Counted from the first letter of the stretch, positions 48,205-60,000 are shown. The stretch is 60,000 bases of DNA from Symsagittifera roscoffensis (GCF_963678635.1 NC_087070.1:36399109-36459108); one strand, 5' to 3'. The notes: generated from the letters alone by a model not told the origin. Translations and numbers: made by a program.

Positions 48205-51200
48205 AAAATCAGTCTCACGAAATGGTATACTCCCTCTACAACCCGTCAACCTCGACAATCTATGCCCCAAATAAAGATAACCGCACAAAAACCGTATGGA
48301 CTAACAGTTTTAGAAACTTAAAAACTCTAACCACTAAATTTTGCATCTATCATCCTAAATCTTATGTCAAGAGATAATCTAGGTAGTACACAAACAATTG
48401 TATTACATAATTGTTTAAATTAAAAGATACGTCCTTGTAATCACACAACACAGACAAACAATAGGATATATTAGGTCAAAAAGACAAACACGAAAAAGAG
48501 ACAATCATAACAAACAAAGACTAATTATAAAAATGCCATTTTCAAAACGATGAAACGCAGTCTCAGAATCAGACAGAAACACAATACAAGAACTTCAAAT
48601 TTAAAAGATTCTATAAAAAAAAACCGATAGACAACCAAATGTGTTTTTCCGACTTAGAAGCTACAACACCATCATCAATAAAGGGAAAACGCGAAACAAA
48701 AGACTCACATACCAACAAACTAATACGTCTATATAATTGGAATCAACCAATAAGACATATTGAATGTTACACACTAACAGTTTTACAATATAAAACAAGA
48801 TCGAATACAACAAAAGTTTCGACGATAATTCGATATTCCCATTTTGCGAAACAACAAAAATGATCTCGCCCGAGGACAAGTACAATTTTGATACAACTTA
48901 ATAGTAAACTTATTCGAAAAAGGAAATAGCCCATGTAAACCAGAATTTCCTGAAGTAAGAATAAAACGACAAATGCTTGACCACTATCTCAAATAAATAT
49001 GTAAAATCACATCATACTATGGTATATGTACAATCGAAATTGCATTACCAAATCAAACCACGTAAGACACCAAACACAAACAAACCATACAGATATGAAA
49101 TTCTCAACAAAATTTACAGGTTATATAAAAAATATACAACACCAAAAATTACAAAGAGCAAATTTAAAATTCACTAACGATGTATTTTCAATCATCTATA
49201 GCTATCTATCTATAGTCGAATTGAAGGGAACACAAAGTGAGTCACCAACTCAAACATCCCGACATACAACTTTAGGACAAAAAGTCTGTATTTTCTCAAG
49301 ATTTTTAATTTCATCCGTGAAAATCTCACTAGTAATGAAATATCAAAAAATATTAAACAAAATCTACAAAAGATACTAGTTTTTTTATACCTAATTATTT
49401 TATCCATAATATTGATTTCATAGCACTATCGAGAAATAATTTACGACCACAAAATTCAGACGATGAAAGTGTATTGGCAGTTGAAACAGATTATGTTTGG
49501 GACCCTGATTGGTCTCACCCTTTATTTATTAATATACCAACTGATATATAATGTCAAGCAATTACCACATTTTTCATCAAAAAAGATTTTGTTAGAACAA
49601 CTCCACTTACTATTGATGCTTCACCTTTAAATTATAAAGCATAATTCACTGACAGAACAGGAAACAATAGCTTTAATTCTACATTTATTAATACACAAGA
49701 AAATTCAAACGAAACAAGAATTCTTACACAACAAGATATTCAAACTTTATTACATTTTGTAAATGAAGAAATAGTTGAAACAATGCTTAAAACTTATTCA
49801 CGAGAAAGTAAAAAATCAGTCTCACGAAATGGTATACTTTCTCTACAACCCGTCAACCTCGACAATCTATGCCTCAAATTAAGATAACTTTACAAAAACC
49901 GTATGGACTAACAGTTTTAGGAACTTAAAAACTCTAACCATTAAATATTGCATCCATCATCCTAAACCTTATGTCAAGAGATAATTTAGGTAGTACAAAA
50001 ACAATCGTATTACATAATTGTTTAAATTAAAAGATACGTCCTTGTAATCACACAACACAGACAAACAATAGGATATATTAGGTCAAAAAGACAAACACGA
50101 AAAAGTGACAATCATAACAAACAAAAACTAATTATAAAAATACAATTTTCAAAACGAAGAAACGCAGTCTCAGAATCAGACACAAACACAAAACAAGAAC
50201 TTCAAATTTAAAAGATTCTATAAAAAAACCGATAGACGGGAAAACACGAAACAAAAGACTCATATACCAACAAATCAATACGTCTATATAATTGGAATCA
50301 ACCAATAAGACATATTGAATGTTACACACTAACAGTTTTACAAAATAAATCAAGTTCGAATACAACAAAAATTTCGACGATAATTCGATATTCCCATTTT
50401 TCAAAAAAAAAACACAAAATGATCTCGCCCGAGGACAAGTACAATTTTGTTACAACTTAATAGTAAACTTATTCGAAAAAGGAAATAACCCATGTAAACC
50501 AGAATTTCCTGAAGTAAGAATAAAACGACAAACCCTTGACCACTATGTCAAATATATATGTAAAATCACATCCTACTATGGTATGTGTACAATCGAAATT
50601 GCATCCCCAAAATCAAAACACAAACACCAAACACAAACAAACCATACAGATATGGAATTCTCAACAAAATTTACAGGTTATATAAAAAATATACAACACC
50701 AAAAATCACAAAGAGCGAATTCAAAATTCACTAACGATGTATTTTCAATCATCTATAGCTATCTATCTATAGTCGAATTGAAGGGAACACAAAGTGAGTC
50801 ACCAACTCAAACATCCCGACATACAACTTTAGGACAAAAAGTCTGTATTTTCTCAAGATTTTTAATTTCATCCGTGAAAATCACACTAGTAATGAAATAT
50901 CAAAAAATATTAAACAAAATCTACAAAAGATACTAGTTTTTTTTATACCTAATTATTTTATCCATAATATTGATTTCATAGCACTATCAAGAAATCATTT
51001 ACGACCACAAAATTCAGACGATGAAAGTGTATTGGCAGTTGAAACAGATTATGTTTGGGACCCTGATTGGTCTCACCCTTTATTTATTAATATACCAACT
51101 GATATATAATGTCACGCAGTTACCACATTTTTCATCAAAAAAGATTTTGTTAGAACAACTCCACTTACAATTGATGCTTCACCTTTAAATTATAAAGCAT

Positions 51201-51330
51201 AATTCACTGACAGAACAGGAAACAATAGCTTTAATTCTACATTTATTAATACACAAGAAAATTCAAACGAAACAAGAATTCTTACACAACAAGATATTCA
51301 AACTTTATTACATTTTGTAAATGAATTTGT
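48205..51330. repeat. 1.6-kb tandem duplication within retroelement-like sequence
   Basis: 48181-49785 and 49786-about 51340 are two copies of the same segment. The second lacks about 60 bp present at 48630-48690. Both begin with about 24 bp of Y satellite (aaacttattcacgagaaagt), so the duplication happened after this sequence joined the Y satellite. Both contain the N-terminal gag-like reading described at 50990. Confidence 0.9.
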
Positions 51331-52772
51331 AGTTGAAACAATGCCAACAACAACGCAACAAGGCAGTTCCCCTATTCATCCTACGCTTACAACTCAAGGA
51401 AACAAAAACGCAGCATTTCCCCAAATAACTATACGATCCACGGTAAAACCTTCCGTAATTCCAAAATATTCACAAATGGACTATCAAATTTTTAAACCAG
51501 TAACGACATCAAAACAAACAAATAAACAAAATAGAAACAACAGATAGAAACAACTTCGCAGATCATAAATTGTAATTTTTTCGCAAAATCCAAAACAACA
51601 AAAGCCCCCTATGTCAATAGTCAAAACCAATCACAAACACAAAATCATAATCAAAATGTACCACAACAAGCTTCTCACACGTTATTTTTTAACGATCAAC
51701 CACGAGCTACACTGGACCGTAGCGAAATTTATCCATTTTTTCAGCAAAGTAGAAACATGACAAAGAAACACCATTTAAGGAACAAACCACATTACTCAGA
51801 AGATGAAGAATATTATCATCAAAATCAGCAACAATTCAATACAAATCAGCAAAACATTTGCAAAACATCTCAAATATCAAATGCCGCAGAATCACTACAG
51901 ATGACCATGAATTCATACCTTAATACTCAGCTTAAGGTTAATTAAATTCAGTCACAGCCAATTCAATTTTTAATAAAAGACATGAACCAGTAAATACACC
52001 AATATATCAAAATTGGATACGCACAGCCCTAATGCAAACTACACTTAATGGCGCAGCCCAAAAATGGTTTTCAGTGCTACCTATAGATAATAAATCAGAT
52101 TGGAAAAGATTCACACAACAATTTTCAAAAACGTTCGGCTCTGAAAGAAACAATCAATACCAAAGAGTCCTATGCAATGAAATTCGTAGATTATCAAATG
52201 AAACAATTAAACAACTTGCAGAAAAAAATGACACAATAGTAAGAAAAGCATATTCCCTAAATACGCATGACTATGAAAACACAAAAAAACAACACCAATT
52301 TGTAATGATGACTCTAACACCACAAATACGGAAAATAGCGATAAAAAAGAAAGCATCACACCTATCTTCAATTCGAGAACCCAATATAGACTTCAGAAAT
52401 TTAGTCAATAATCTAGAACAAGCCAAAATCATTTTAAAACTGGAAGAAACAAAAAATTTAAAATTACAATATGTAAACAACATCCATACAACTACTTCAC
52501 AAATAAATCATGCAAACTTTTGCCGTAGATTTGGATATAGCATTGCTGCATGTAGACAAAATCAACAAGATAATCAGAACAAACCGCAAAAATATAGAGA
52601 ACAAAATAAATCATTTTATCAATACATGAAAAAAGACCAAAAATTACCAAACAAAAACTTTCACAGTAACAATAGTTCAGGAAAACCACTTCCTGATAAC
52701 TATAAAACCTCAAGAGAACAGTCAACTTACAGAAATAACTATCGCGGAAGATCTCCAGATCGAAGAAATTGA
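50990..52772 (+). pseudogene. Degenerate LTR-retrotransposon gag
   Basis: A broken frame runs from about 50990 (peptides DDESVLAVETDYVWDPDWSH and TPLTIDASPLNYKA, each followed by a stop) through an open part to 51547 (ETMPTTTQQG, ending in a stop), a shifted part at 51757-51945, and the capsid-like part at 52032-52772. The last contains LNGAAQKWFSVLP and SDWKRFTQQFSKTFG, typical of the retrotransposon gag capsid family. It is followed by a basic Asn/Gln-rich tail and a zinc-knuckle remnant, CRRFGYSIAAC, that lacks the second Cys and the His. At least four stops and one frame shift make it inactive. No protease, reverse transcriptase or integrase was found nearby. Probably Ty3-like, but family assignment is not firm. 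Confidence 0.75.
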
Positions 52773-54985
52773 CAAAATTTCTCACAAAATAGATATAGTC
52801 GATCAAGCAGTCAAAACAATCAAAATCGAAATAACTATTTAAGAAACTCAAACAGAAGTAACTACTCAAATTACATTAGTAATCCTTCATACTTGAACTC
52901 CTAAAATTGATTTTGTTCAAACGACCGTTCTTGAAATTCCTCATATAACCGAAACAGAAACGACTCAAACAATAGCAAAAGACAAAATTTAAATAACAGA
53001 TCACGAAACTTTTGAAACAATAGATCAAATTTAATAATTATCACAATAGATCACGTGAAAATTCCAAGAACAGAATTTCTAATTATTCAAATTGACAAAG
53101 AAATTATTCTCAATCATTGCATAGAAATATATCAAAATTCACAACAAAACCATAGAAGTAGTACACCTAAGCATCAAAGACAAATTAGCCAAGTACAATC
53201 AACTGAAGAAATTAATTCAAACCTTCCCGGATAAATATTCTCATAAGGAATGAAATACAAACTTGAAGCAATGTGAAGGGAAACCATTTTTTAAAGTATT
53301 TCAAATAATTCGTACATTATTTAAATTAAGGTGAAAAAACAACTCTTTTCGGAAAAAAATGTACGAATGACTATCAGGAGAGATATCGCAGCTAAAAAGT
53401 AACCTCTCAATTGCTACGACAAATTTAGAGATTTCCCAAAAAATATAATTAGAAGCTGAAAACTATTGAGATCCATTCCAATCTTTTCCTCTCACCCAAA
53501 AAACCCAAACTTTTCCTCTAAAAACACTAGCCATTTTCTCTCAGTAACACAACCAAAAAATCTCAACCAAAAAGTAATCCAACCCTTAAAAACAAATATC
53601 GGGTCCAAAGGCAACTTTGTAGTAGTAATTTCATACTAAGTTCTTTTCTAATAAAATATTTCCGAGCGAATTTAAGACTTACTTTCTAATATAGAAAGTG
53701 AAAGGACCCTATATTACTAGCAAGCGTTTTGTCATAGGTACATAAGTATTGCTAAGTTAAAACTCCATGACAAATAATTGGTAATTAGCTTAGGAGGGGA
53801 AGTATTGATAAATGAAAAAAGACCAAAAATTACCAAACAAAAACTTTCACAGTAACAATAGTTCAGGAAAACCACTTCCTGATAACTATAAAACCTCAAG
53901 AGAACAGTCAACTTACAGAAATAACTATCGCGGAAGATCTCCAGATCGAAGAAATTGACAAAATTTCTCACAAAATAGATATAGTCGATCAAGCAGTCAA
54001 AACAATCAAAATCGAAATAACTATTTAAGAAACTCAAACAGAAGTAACTACTCAAATTACATTAGTAATCCTTCATACTTGAACTCCTAAAATTGATTTT
54101 GTTCAAACGACCGTTCTTGAAATTCCTCATATAACCGAAACAGAAACGACTCAAACAATAGCAAAAGACAAAATTTAAATAACAGATCACGAAACTTTTG
54201 AAACAATAGATCAAATTTAATAATTATCACAATAGATCACGTGAAAATTCCAAGAACAGAATTTCTAATTATTCAAATTGACAAAGAAATTATTCTCAAT
54301 CATTGCATAGAAATATATCAAAATTCACAACAAAACCATAGAAGTAGTACACCTAAGCATCAAAGACAAATTAGCCAAGTACAATCAACTGAAGAAATTA
54401 ATTCAAACCTTCCCGGATAAATATTCTCATAAGGAATGAAATACAAACTTGAAGCAATGTGAAGGGAAACCATTTTTTAAAGTATTTCAAATAATTCGTA
54501 CATTATTTAAATTAAGGTGAAAAAACAACTCTTTTCGGAAAAAAATGTACGAATGACTATCAGGAGAGATATCGCAGCTAAAAAGTAACCTCTCAATTGC
54601 TACGACAAATTTAGAGATTTCCCAAAAAATATAATTAGAAGCTGAAAACTATTGAGATCCATTCCAATCTTTTCCTCTCACCCAAAAAACCCAAACTTTT
54701 CCTCTAAAAACACTAGCCATTTTCTCTCAGTAACACAACCAAAAAGTAATCCAACCCTTAAAAACAAATATCGGGTCCAAAGGCAACTTTGTAGTAGTAA
54801 TTTCATACTAAGTTCTTTTCTAATAAAATATTTCCGAGCGAATTTAAGACTTACTTTCTAATATAGAAAGTGAAAGGACCCTATATTACTAGCAAGCGTT
54901 TTGTCATAGGTACATAAGTATTGCTAAGTTAAAACTCCATGACAAATAATTGGTAATTAGCTTAGGAGGGGAAGTATTGATAACC
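52773..54985. repeat. 1186-bp tandem duplication of gag tail and 3' region
   Basis: About 52626-53811 and 53812-54980 are two copies, offset 1186, nearly identical; the second lacks a few bases near 54740. Each starts at atgaaaaaagaccaaaaatt in the gag tail and ends at a purine-rich ggaggggaag then tattgataa, which could be a polypurine tract before a lost 3' LTR. The gag frame continues after 52772 as an Asn/Arg/Ser-rich stretch with several stops. No long terminal repeats could be paired by eye. Confidence 0.85.
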
Positions 54986-55477
54986 TTCGGATAAATATTG
55001 CTGAACCATCTTCATAGCTACCGCTATCTTTGTGAGCAGGTCTGGAGACCAGCATTTTACACTACTTCAACAATCAGATTTGCAACTCGCAGGCAGTTGC
55101 CACTTCCCTTACAGTTCCGTGTATATCACAAAAGTCAAGATCATATTATTGCTTCTAAGTAAAAATGGCTTTCTCGCTAAGATCTTGCATGGGTCTTGGA
55201 TATCTTGCATGATCTTGCACGATCTTCCAAGTTAACATGGCAAGAGATTGCATGATCTTGGAATACTTTTCCAAGATCGGAACATCTGGCAATTTTACGC
55301 GTTTCTTTCAGTTTGTTGTTACATGATTTAAAAATGCATTTTTTTTTTCGTGAACCGCGTTCTGAAATCAAATTTTATCTTTTTTGCTAGCTAAATTTGA
55401 TTAATATAATCGTATCTTATTACATTAAATTTATGCTTTTTATTTTCCTATTCAAGGAAACACATATGTGGAACCAG
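54986..55477. other. 3' end of intron 5
   Basis: Non-coding. From 55178 to 55280 the words catgatcttg and ccaagatc recur many times, similar to the block at 17990-18150 in intron 3. The acceptor is GGAACCAG at 55477, followed by CAGCAG. Confidence 0.6.
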
Positions 55478-56870
55478 CAGCAGTGTCATTTCACCAGACT
55501 ACGAATACGACGAAGATGTCAAGTTCTACTTTTGCTCAAAAACGGAGGAAATAATGACACAAGTAGCCGAATGGCGAGAAAAATATCAAACGGGCAAGCA
55601 TTGCGCTATCATCACGTTCAAACACGAATCTTTCCCCTTAGAATTCAATGAAGATCAATTGAAATGCGATAAACGCAAAGGCGAATTAGTTTTCCAGAAC
55701 AGATTCGATAAAAGTCTAGTCGACCTAAAATTCACTGGATTTGAAAAACCTCACGTAATGGTGATTCTTCTCACTGAAGAAACAAGAGAAAAACTGTCAA
55801 TATCAGAAGCGACATCATTATTAGCCGCAACAACGAGGGCTCAATTGTCGCTGTCGATCGTTGTGATGTCGAATAAGTTGAAAGAACATTTGAGCGGCGT
55901 GGCCAATAATGCTGAAGATGAGCACATTTTGCTATCTTCATCCGACACTGATGCTGATAACAGAGCAGCCAAAGATGTCACCCTAAAAAACATTGCCGAT
56001 CGATTTGCCATAATGGTACAACAAGAAGACGTCAAGTCCATAGAGCAACTACTGAGCGAGTTCCATGCAACATGTCAGTTTGAACTGTTCAAATTAGCCA
56101 TAAGAAAGACCTTCCAGCAGGTGATGGGAAAAAAGAAAGATGTCAAATTCAGCGAACTATTTGACGAACACACAGGATGGAGCGTTGAAAGTTATTTCTC
56201 AGTTGATGATGTTATTGACTGGCTTCAAACTGGCTACGAGAGGGGCTACATTAATAACATAACCCAGTTTCAAAAGTTTCTACAGAGGTTCTTCAAACTT
56301 AACCCAGTTCCTCAGGAAACCATTCAGTCTAGCATTCTGGATAATCAGCAAAACATTCTGTACGAAGCATGTTTCTGTGGATCGGGCGACGGAATTAAAC
56401 ATGCGATGGGAACTCTGACATCACTGATTGGTGTCTCAGGTTCGCAGATGATTGCACTAATTGTGAAGAGGAATTACATAATAGAAGGTGGCGAAAGGAA
56501 GGAGTCTTTGCTGTCAATGGTGACGAAAACGAACAAAGACTTCGAAGCTATCGGCCATCTTTTGGATATATGTCTAGACCAAGGTCAGGAAAATGATCGC
56601 TGGACCGAAATAGAACAAAGCATCACGGAAGCATTTAGGTGGCCAATAAAATTTAGAAGTTTCAAGATCATCGAATGCATGTTGAAACGAAACGAAGAAA
56701 TAATGTATGAACTGTTTAGAAATGCACTTAATGAGTTTGGGTCAGCTGCAGAGGAGGTAAGACAGCTAACCCTGGACAAAGGCAATAAAGATAGCCAACG
56801 TTGGGCAAACTGGCTCAGTGAAGTCCTTCTCAAAGAGATAGAAGAAAAAAAAGAATACAAAAAAGATTAA
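55478..56870 (+). CDS. Helicase gene exon 6: SF1 motifs V and VI and C-terminal extension
   Basis: Encodes the last base of codon 813 and residues 814-1276; TAA at 56868-56870. It is the largest clean open frame in the window. It opens with SSVISPDYEYDEDVKFYFC, the start of helicase domain 2A. Motif V is KFTGFEKPHVMVILL (898-902 is FTGFE), in the place of the usual QGxE. Motif VI is LLAATTRAQLSLSIVV with TTRA at 931-934 and the arginine finger candidate Arg933. After about 945 comes an acidic linker (LLSSSDTDADN), then a helical region of about 300 residues with leucine-rich helix pairs (for example IEQLLSEF, FEAIGHLLDICLD, FKIIECMLKRNEE) that resemble degenerate ankyrin-type repeats, and a Lys/Glu tail. 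Three consecutive CAG triplets at the acceptor all give phase 2. Confidence 0.85.
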
Positions 56871-58519
56871 TTCAATCGCAAGAAGAGTATAAAGTAAATC
56901 AAATATAATTATCAGAGATAAATAATCAGAGCAAGATTCGTGTTGGTTGGCTAAAAAGCGGGGTTGAAAGAACATTGGGTTGACTTGTGTTTAGGAGTTT
57001 TGACCGAAATTCTAAAAAATATTTTTTTTTGTTTAGGTAATAGATTTTTCATAGATAGAAGGCTTGCTCAATTTCTTTTTGGAATTAAGGTCTGATTCCC
57101 GATAGAAAAACTTACCCGAGTCGAATTATTTTCCTGTCGACTGTTGGTTGCAACTATTTTTCACAATAGCATCAATCACTTAAATTCGTTTCTAAAAATT
57201 TCATATAACTATATCTCAAACTGATTCAACGTTTTCAACGAATTTTGTTTAAGTCATCCAGAAATTTGTTCAAGAGTTTTGCTCAAGTCTTTCGATACAG
57301 AAATTGCTTTTTTAAATGTAAATTGTTTATGAAATTGTAAATATTTACAAATATTGTAAAATATTTTATACGGTTTTTGAAATTCAATGAATCAAACAAT
57401 TTTTATACTTAAAAAAAAAAACGTTTTTTTTTTACTGAGGTTGTTATTTCTAACAATTAATAACCTATGCTGAGGTTTAAAACAGGGGCTTTCGTCGAAC
57501 AAAAAAAAACATATCCAAATGTCCAGGCTTAAATCGTTTCCTCGAGTGTATCATAAAGCTAATTTTTTTCTATAGCAATTTTATTTTACTTTTGATTATG
57601 ATATAGTTTGAAGTTGTTGATGAAAATATCAAATCATTGCAGATTTTTGGTGGAAAGCATCCAACTTAGGGTAGAGCTTCTCGATGAGGACCAACTATTT
57701 CAAGAAAGATTAGTTGAAAGTTGTGAGAACTAAAGAAATCTGCACAAAAGCAAAGTAAATTTGGAAAAAATTTGACAATCTCGTGCATGTTTTTCTTCTT
57801 GTTTGCCAATTTCATAAAACAGTCAGTGTAAATTGTGAGATCGAACATAACACATGTCTTAAGACTGATGCTTAGATAAAATGATTTAGTTTGGCTCTTA
57901 AATAGTCGAAGTTATTTTGGCTATTTATCATAAGTTACGTGCTTTTGTGGTTTTTTGCAGATTTAAAGATAACTAATATAAAGTTGCCACAGTGCAACAA
58001 AAAGTACCGCGAGGCTGGGGAAAAAATATGGTTTGAAATCCATAAAAAACGTATGGTTTGAAATGTGCAACTCCATAAAAATTAAAACTTGGCATTAAAG
58101 CATTCCTAACTGAACCATTCTTAATGCAGGTATTAAAAAACACAACTGAAAACAAAATTAGTCAAACCTTGAAGGTTTATTACCCGGAGAGTTTTGTAGT
58201 TTTGAGGAAATTAACGGAAATTAACTCTTCGGAATTTTTTAATCGTGATTACTTCAACTGAGGACCTTAAATCGTTGTATTCTTCCATCAAACGTTACAC
58301 CGTTTTTGGAAGCCATCTTTGGTAGCTCAATATAGGCCCAGTTTGAATGTTAGTCAGGGATGGTCGATACGGTAAGACCTTTATAAGGTAACCTATTCCC
58401 TCCTTAAAGGTTAGCTAAAAAATTCATTCCTCCTTTAAGGTAATAAAGTCTTAAGTAACAAAAGTGAATTCAACCCAAAAATTCAAATCTTGATCATCAT
58501 ACAGTAAAAATTTTCTTTG
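56871..58519. other. Downstream of the helicase gene
   Basis: Should contain the 3' UTR. I see no clear AATAAA within the first 300 bp. AT-rich, with no gene recognised. Around 58370-58450 the words ccttaaaggt and cctttaaggta recur. Confidence 0.5.
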
Positions 58520-59640
58520 GTTTTTTTGCAAATGAAAGACTTTGGCCTTCACTTTCAACTACTATGACATCTTCAGTAAAGTTTCCAAGCACTCGCGGCG
58601 AACAATGCACGTTGAAACACTAGCAATTTGACTGTTAGCCTATTTGAAGCTTCCAAACACAACGCTTTAAGAATACAGTGTGAAATATGCTCTGGTGTGA
58701 TGTAACAATGAATTATCAAAATGTGAATTGGTTTTCCTCAACTTTATCTTTCTTTCCTTTATTGCAAGGTCCTTCTTCCAATTAACTTACCTTAACGACT
58801 GGACCTGCTATAAGCTGTTTTGTTCAAACTTTCCGTTAGAAAAGCCAATTTGACAGCATCTGGTTGACAGGTGTTGATTTGGTTGATTTTAGAGAATAGG
58901 AACATTGCTATTCTCAATCTTGTTTGGATGTGGCATGTAGTTCGACTTTGGATGAAGTGCCTGGTGACTTGGATCTGTACGTATATTTGAACATCGAGAT
59001 GGCCATTGTTCTGTTGCAATGGATTGCCTTTGCTGCGATGCCAAGTCGTACTTTAAATCCTTACATACGACTTGGTTGTAAGGATTTGGTTTTTTTGTAA
59101 ATGAAAGACTTTGGCCTTCACTTTCAACTACTATGACATCTTCATTAAAGTTTCCAAGCACTCGCGGCGAACAATGCACGTTGAAACACTAGCAATTTGA
59201 CTCTTAGCCTATTTGAAGCTTCGAAACACAACGCTTTAAGAATACAGTGTGAAATATGCTCTGGTGTGATGTAACAATGAATTATCAAAATGTGAATTGG
59301 TTTTCCTCAACTTTATCTTTCTTTCCTTTATTGCAAGGTCCTTCTTCCAGTTAACTTACCTTAACGACTGGACCTGCTATAAGCTGTTTTGTTCAAACTT
59401 TCCGTTAGAAAAGCCAATTTGACAGCATCTGGTTGACAGGTGTTGATTTGGTTGATTTTAGAGAATAGGAACATTGCTATTCTCAATCTTGTTCGGATGT
59501 GGCATGTAGTTCGACTTTGGATGAAGTGCCTAGTGACTTGGATCTGTACGTATATTTGAACATCAAGATGACCATTGTTCTGTTGCAATGGATTGCCTTT
59601 GCTGCGATGCCAAGTCGTACTTTAAATTCATTGAGTGTAG
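58520..59640. repeat. 569-bp tandem duplication
   Basis: 58520-59088 and 59089-about 59635 differ at only a few sites. At the junction (59050-59087) there is an inverted repeat, AAATCCTTAC and GTAAGGATTT, that copy 2 lacks at the matching place. On the minus strand both copies can be read as SKSLGTSSKVELHATS in one frame and as RTDPSHQALHPKS in another; neither frame is clearly real. Confidence 0.9.
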
Positions 59641-60000
59641 TGATTGTAGACAGCATGTCAGGTGGGTTTGCCGTTGCGTAATTGGAGTGTGATTTGGTTG
59701 TCAAGTTCCTTGCTGCTCGTCTTTGGGCTGTGTGTTATCTATATATGCATTCTATTGATTACATATATAATTATTTGTTAATCTTGTTTTTTAGTCTTGA
59801 TCTTGTATTAGTCTTTATCGCAAAAGCGTTACTATTTTTTCGGTTATTTTTAAGAGCTACTCACACTTGATTAACTCCCGTCAAAAATGGTGTCGTGGGT
59901 GTCACAAAGCGTGGATGTAGCACGGTGGGTGAGGCCGTCTATAAAGCATGCTCAGGACGTCCTCTTCTGGTGGGTTAGGCCAGAAGTAAGGGTATAATTT
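59641..60000. other. Right edge
   Basis: No gene recognised. The last 120 bp are more GC-rich (ggtgtcgtgggtgtcac and on) and may begin a new element beyond the window. Confidence 0.4.

Larger units (their letters stand above)
7086..56870 (+). other. Six-exon nuclease-helicase gene (gene span)
   Basis: Six coding blocks join without a frame break: exon lengths 1137, 586, 255, 237, 223 and 1393 total 3831 bases, which is 1276 codons plus stop. Junction phases are 0, 1, 1, 1 and 2. Introns are about 7.1, 1.4, 4.2, 0.49 and 32.7 kb. Predicted layout: N-terminal region without recognised domain (1-300), PD-(D/E)XK-like fold (about 300-480), SF1 helicase core (about 575-945), helical C-terminal extension (about 950-1276). 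Motif order I, Ia, II, III, IV, V, VI is right for SF1. The architecture recalls Dna2 (nuclease then helicase), but sequence likeness is only at motif level. Likely nuclear nucleic-acid processing, by inference. Exon 4 and exon 5 edges are the least certain. Confidence 0.7.

Noticed and set aside
48977-49379. Frames of 66-117 codons in the 1.6-kb duplication as genes
   Set aside because: Overlapping frames with Lys/Asn/Thr-rich composition are expected in this A-rich strand; identity between copies only reflects the DNA duplication.
49550-49660. TAA stops in the gag N-terminus as a reassigned (Gln) codon
   Set aside because: Other breaks in the same gag are TAG, TGA and a frame shift, and the helicase exons use standard stops, so decay is the simpler reading.
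52492-52869. Minus-strand frame of 125 codons
   Set aside because: It is the antisense shadow of the gag tail, rich in Tyr, Phe and Cys as expected from A-rich sense DNA.

Overview
The window is AT-rich eukaryotic nuclear DNA. It has no operons or ribosome-binding sites, and its coding blocks are split by GT-AG introns. It holds hAT-type and LTR-type mobile-element remains and several kinds of tandem satellite. One antisense exon carries a Headcase-like Cys/His pattern, and Headcase is an animal family, so I read this as an invertebrate animal; I cannot name the phylum.

The main gene runs on the plus strand from 7086 to 56870. Six exons (7086-8222, 15337-15922, 17365-17619, 21820-22056, 22544-22766, 55478-56870) join with compatible phases (0, 1, 1, 1, 2) into one predicted 1276-residue protein. 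In order it has a PD-(D/E)XK-like nuclease-fold region split by intron 1, a superfamily 1 helicase core (motifs I, Ia, II, III, IV, V and VI in the right order across exons 3-6), and a helical C-terminal extension of about 320 residues. This nuclease-then-helicase order resembles Dna2, but I do not recognise the protein as a known orthologue. Intron 5 is about 32.7 kb and separates helicase motif IV from motif V. It contains most of the repeats in the window.

Layout. 1-6215: satellite with an A-B-C higher-order repeat built round a 30-31 bp minisatellite. 6216-7085: upstream region. 7086-15336: exon 1 and intron 1; the intron holds a second, damaged copy of the exon-1 region and two copies of an antisense pseudogene. 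15337-22766: exons 2-5 and their introns. 22767-24500: start of intron 5, with a palindromic minisatellite, antisense exon-like pieces (one Headcase-like) and a hAT-type MITE with an 8-bp target duplication. 24508-48204: two interleaved satellites, X (about 1.54 kb) and Y (about 1.02 kb), arranged in blocks. 48205-54985: degenerate LTR-retrotransposon gag region with two separate tandem duplications. 55478-56870: last exon. 56871-60000: mostly unassigned, with one 569-bp tandem duplication.

All exon joins are inferred from splice signals, reading phase and motif order; no transcript or database evidence was available.
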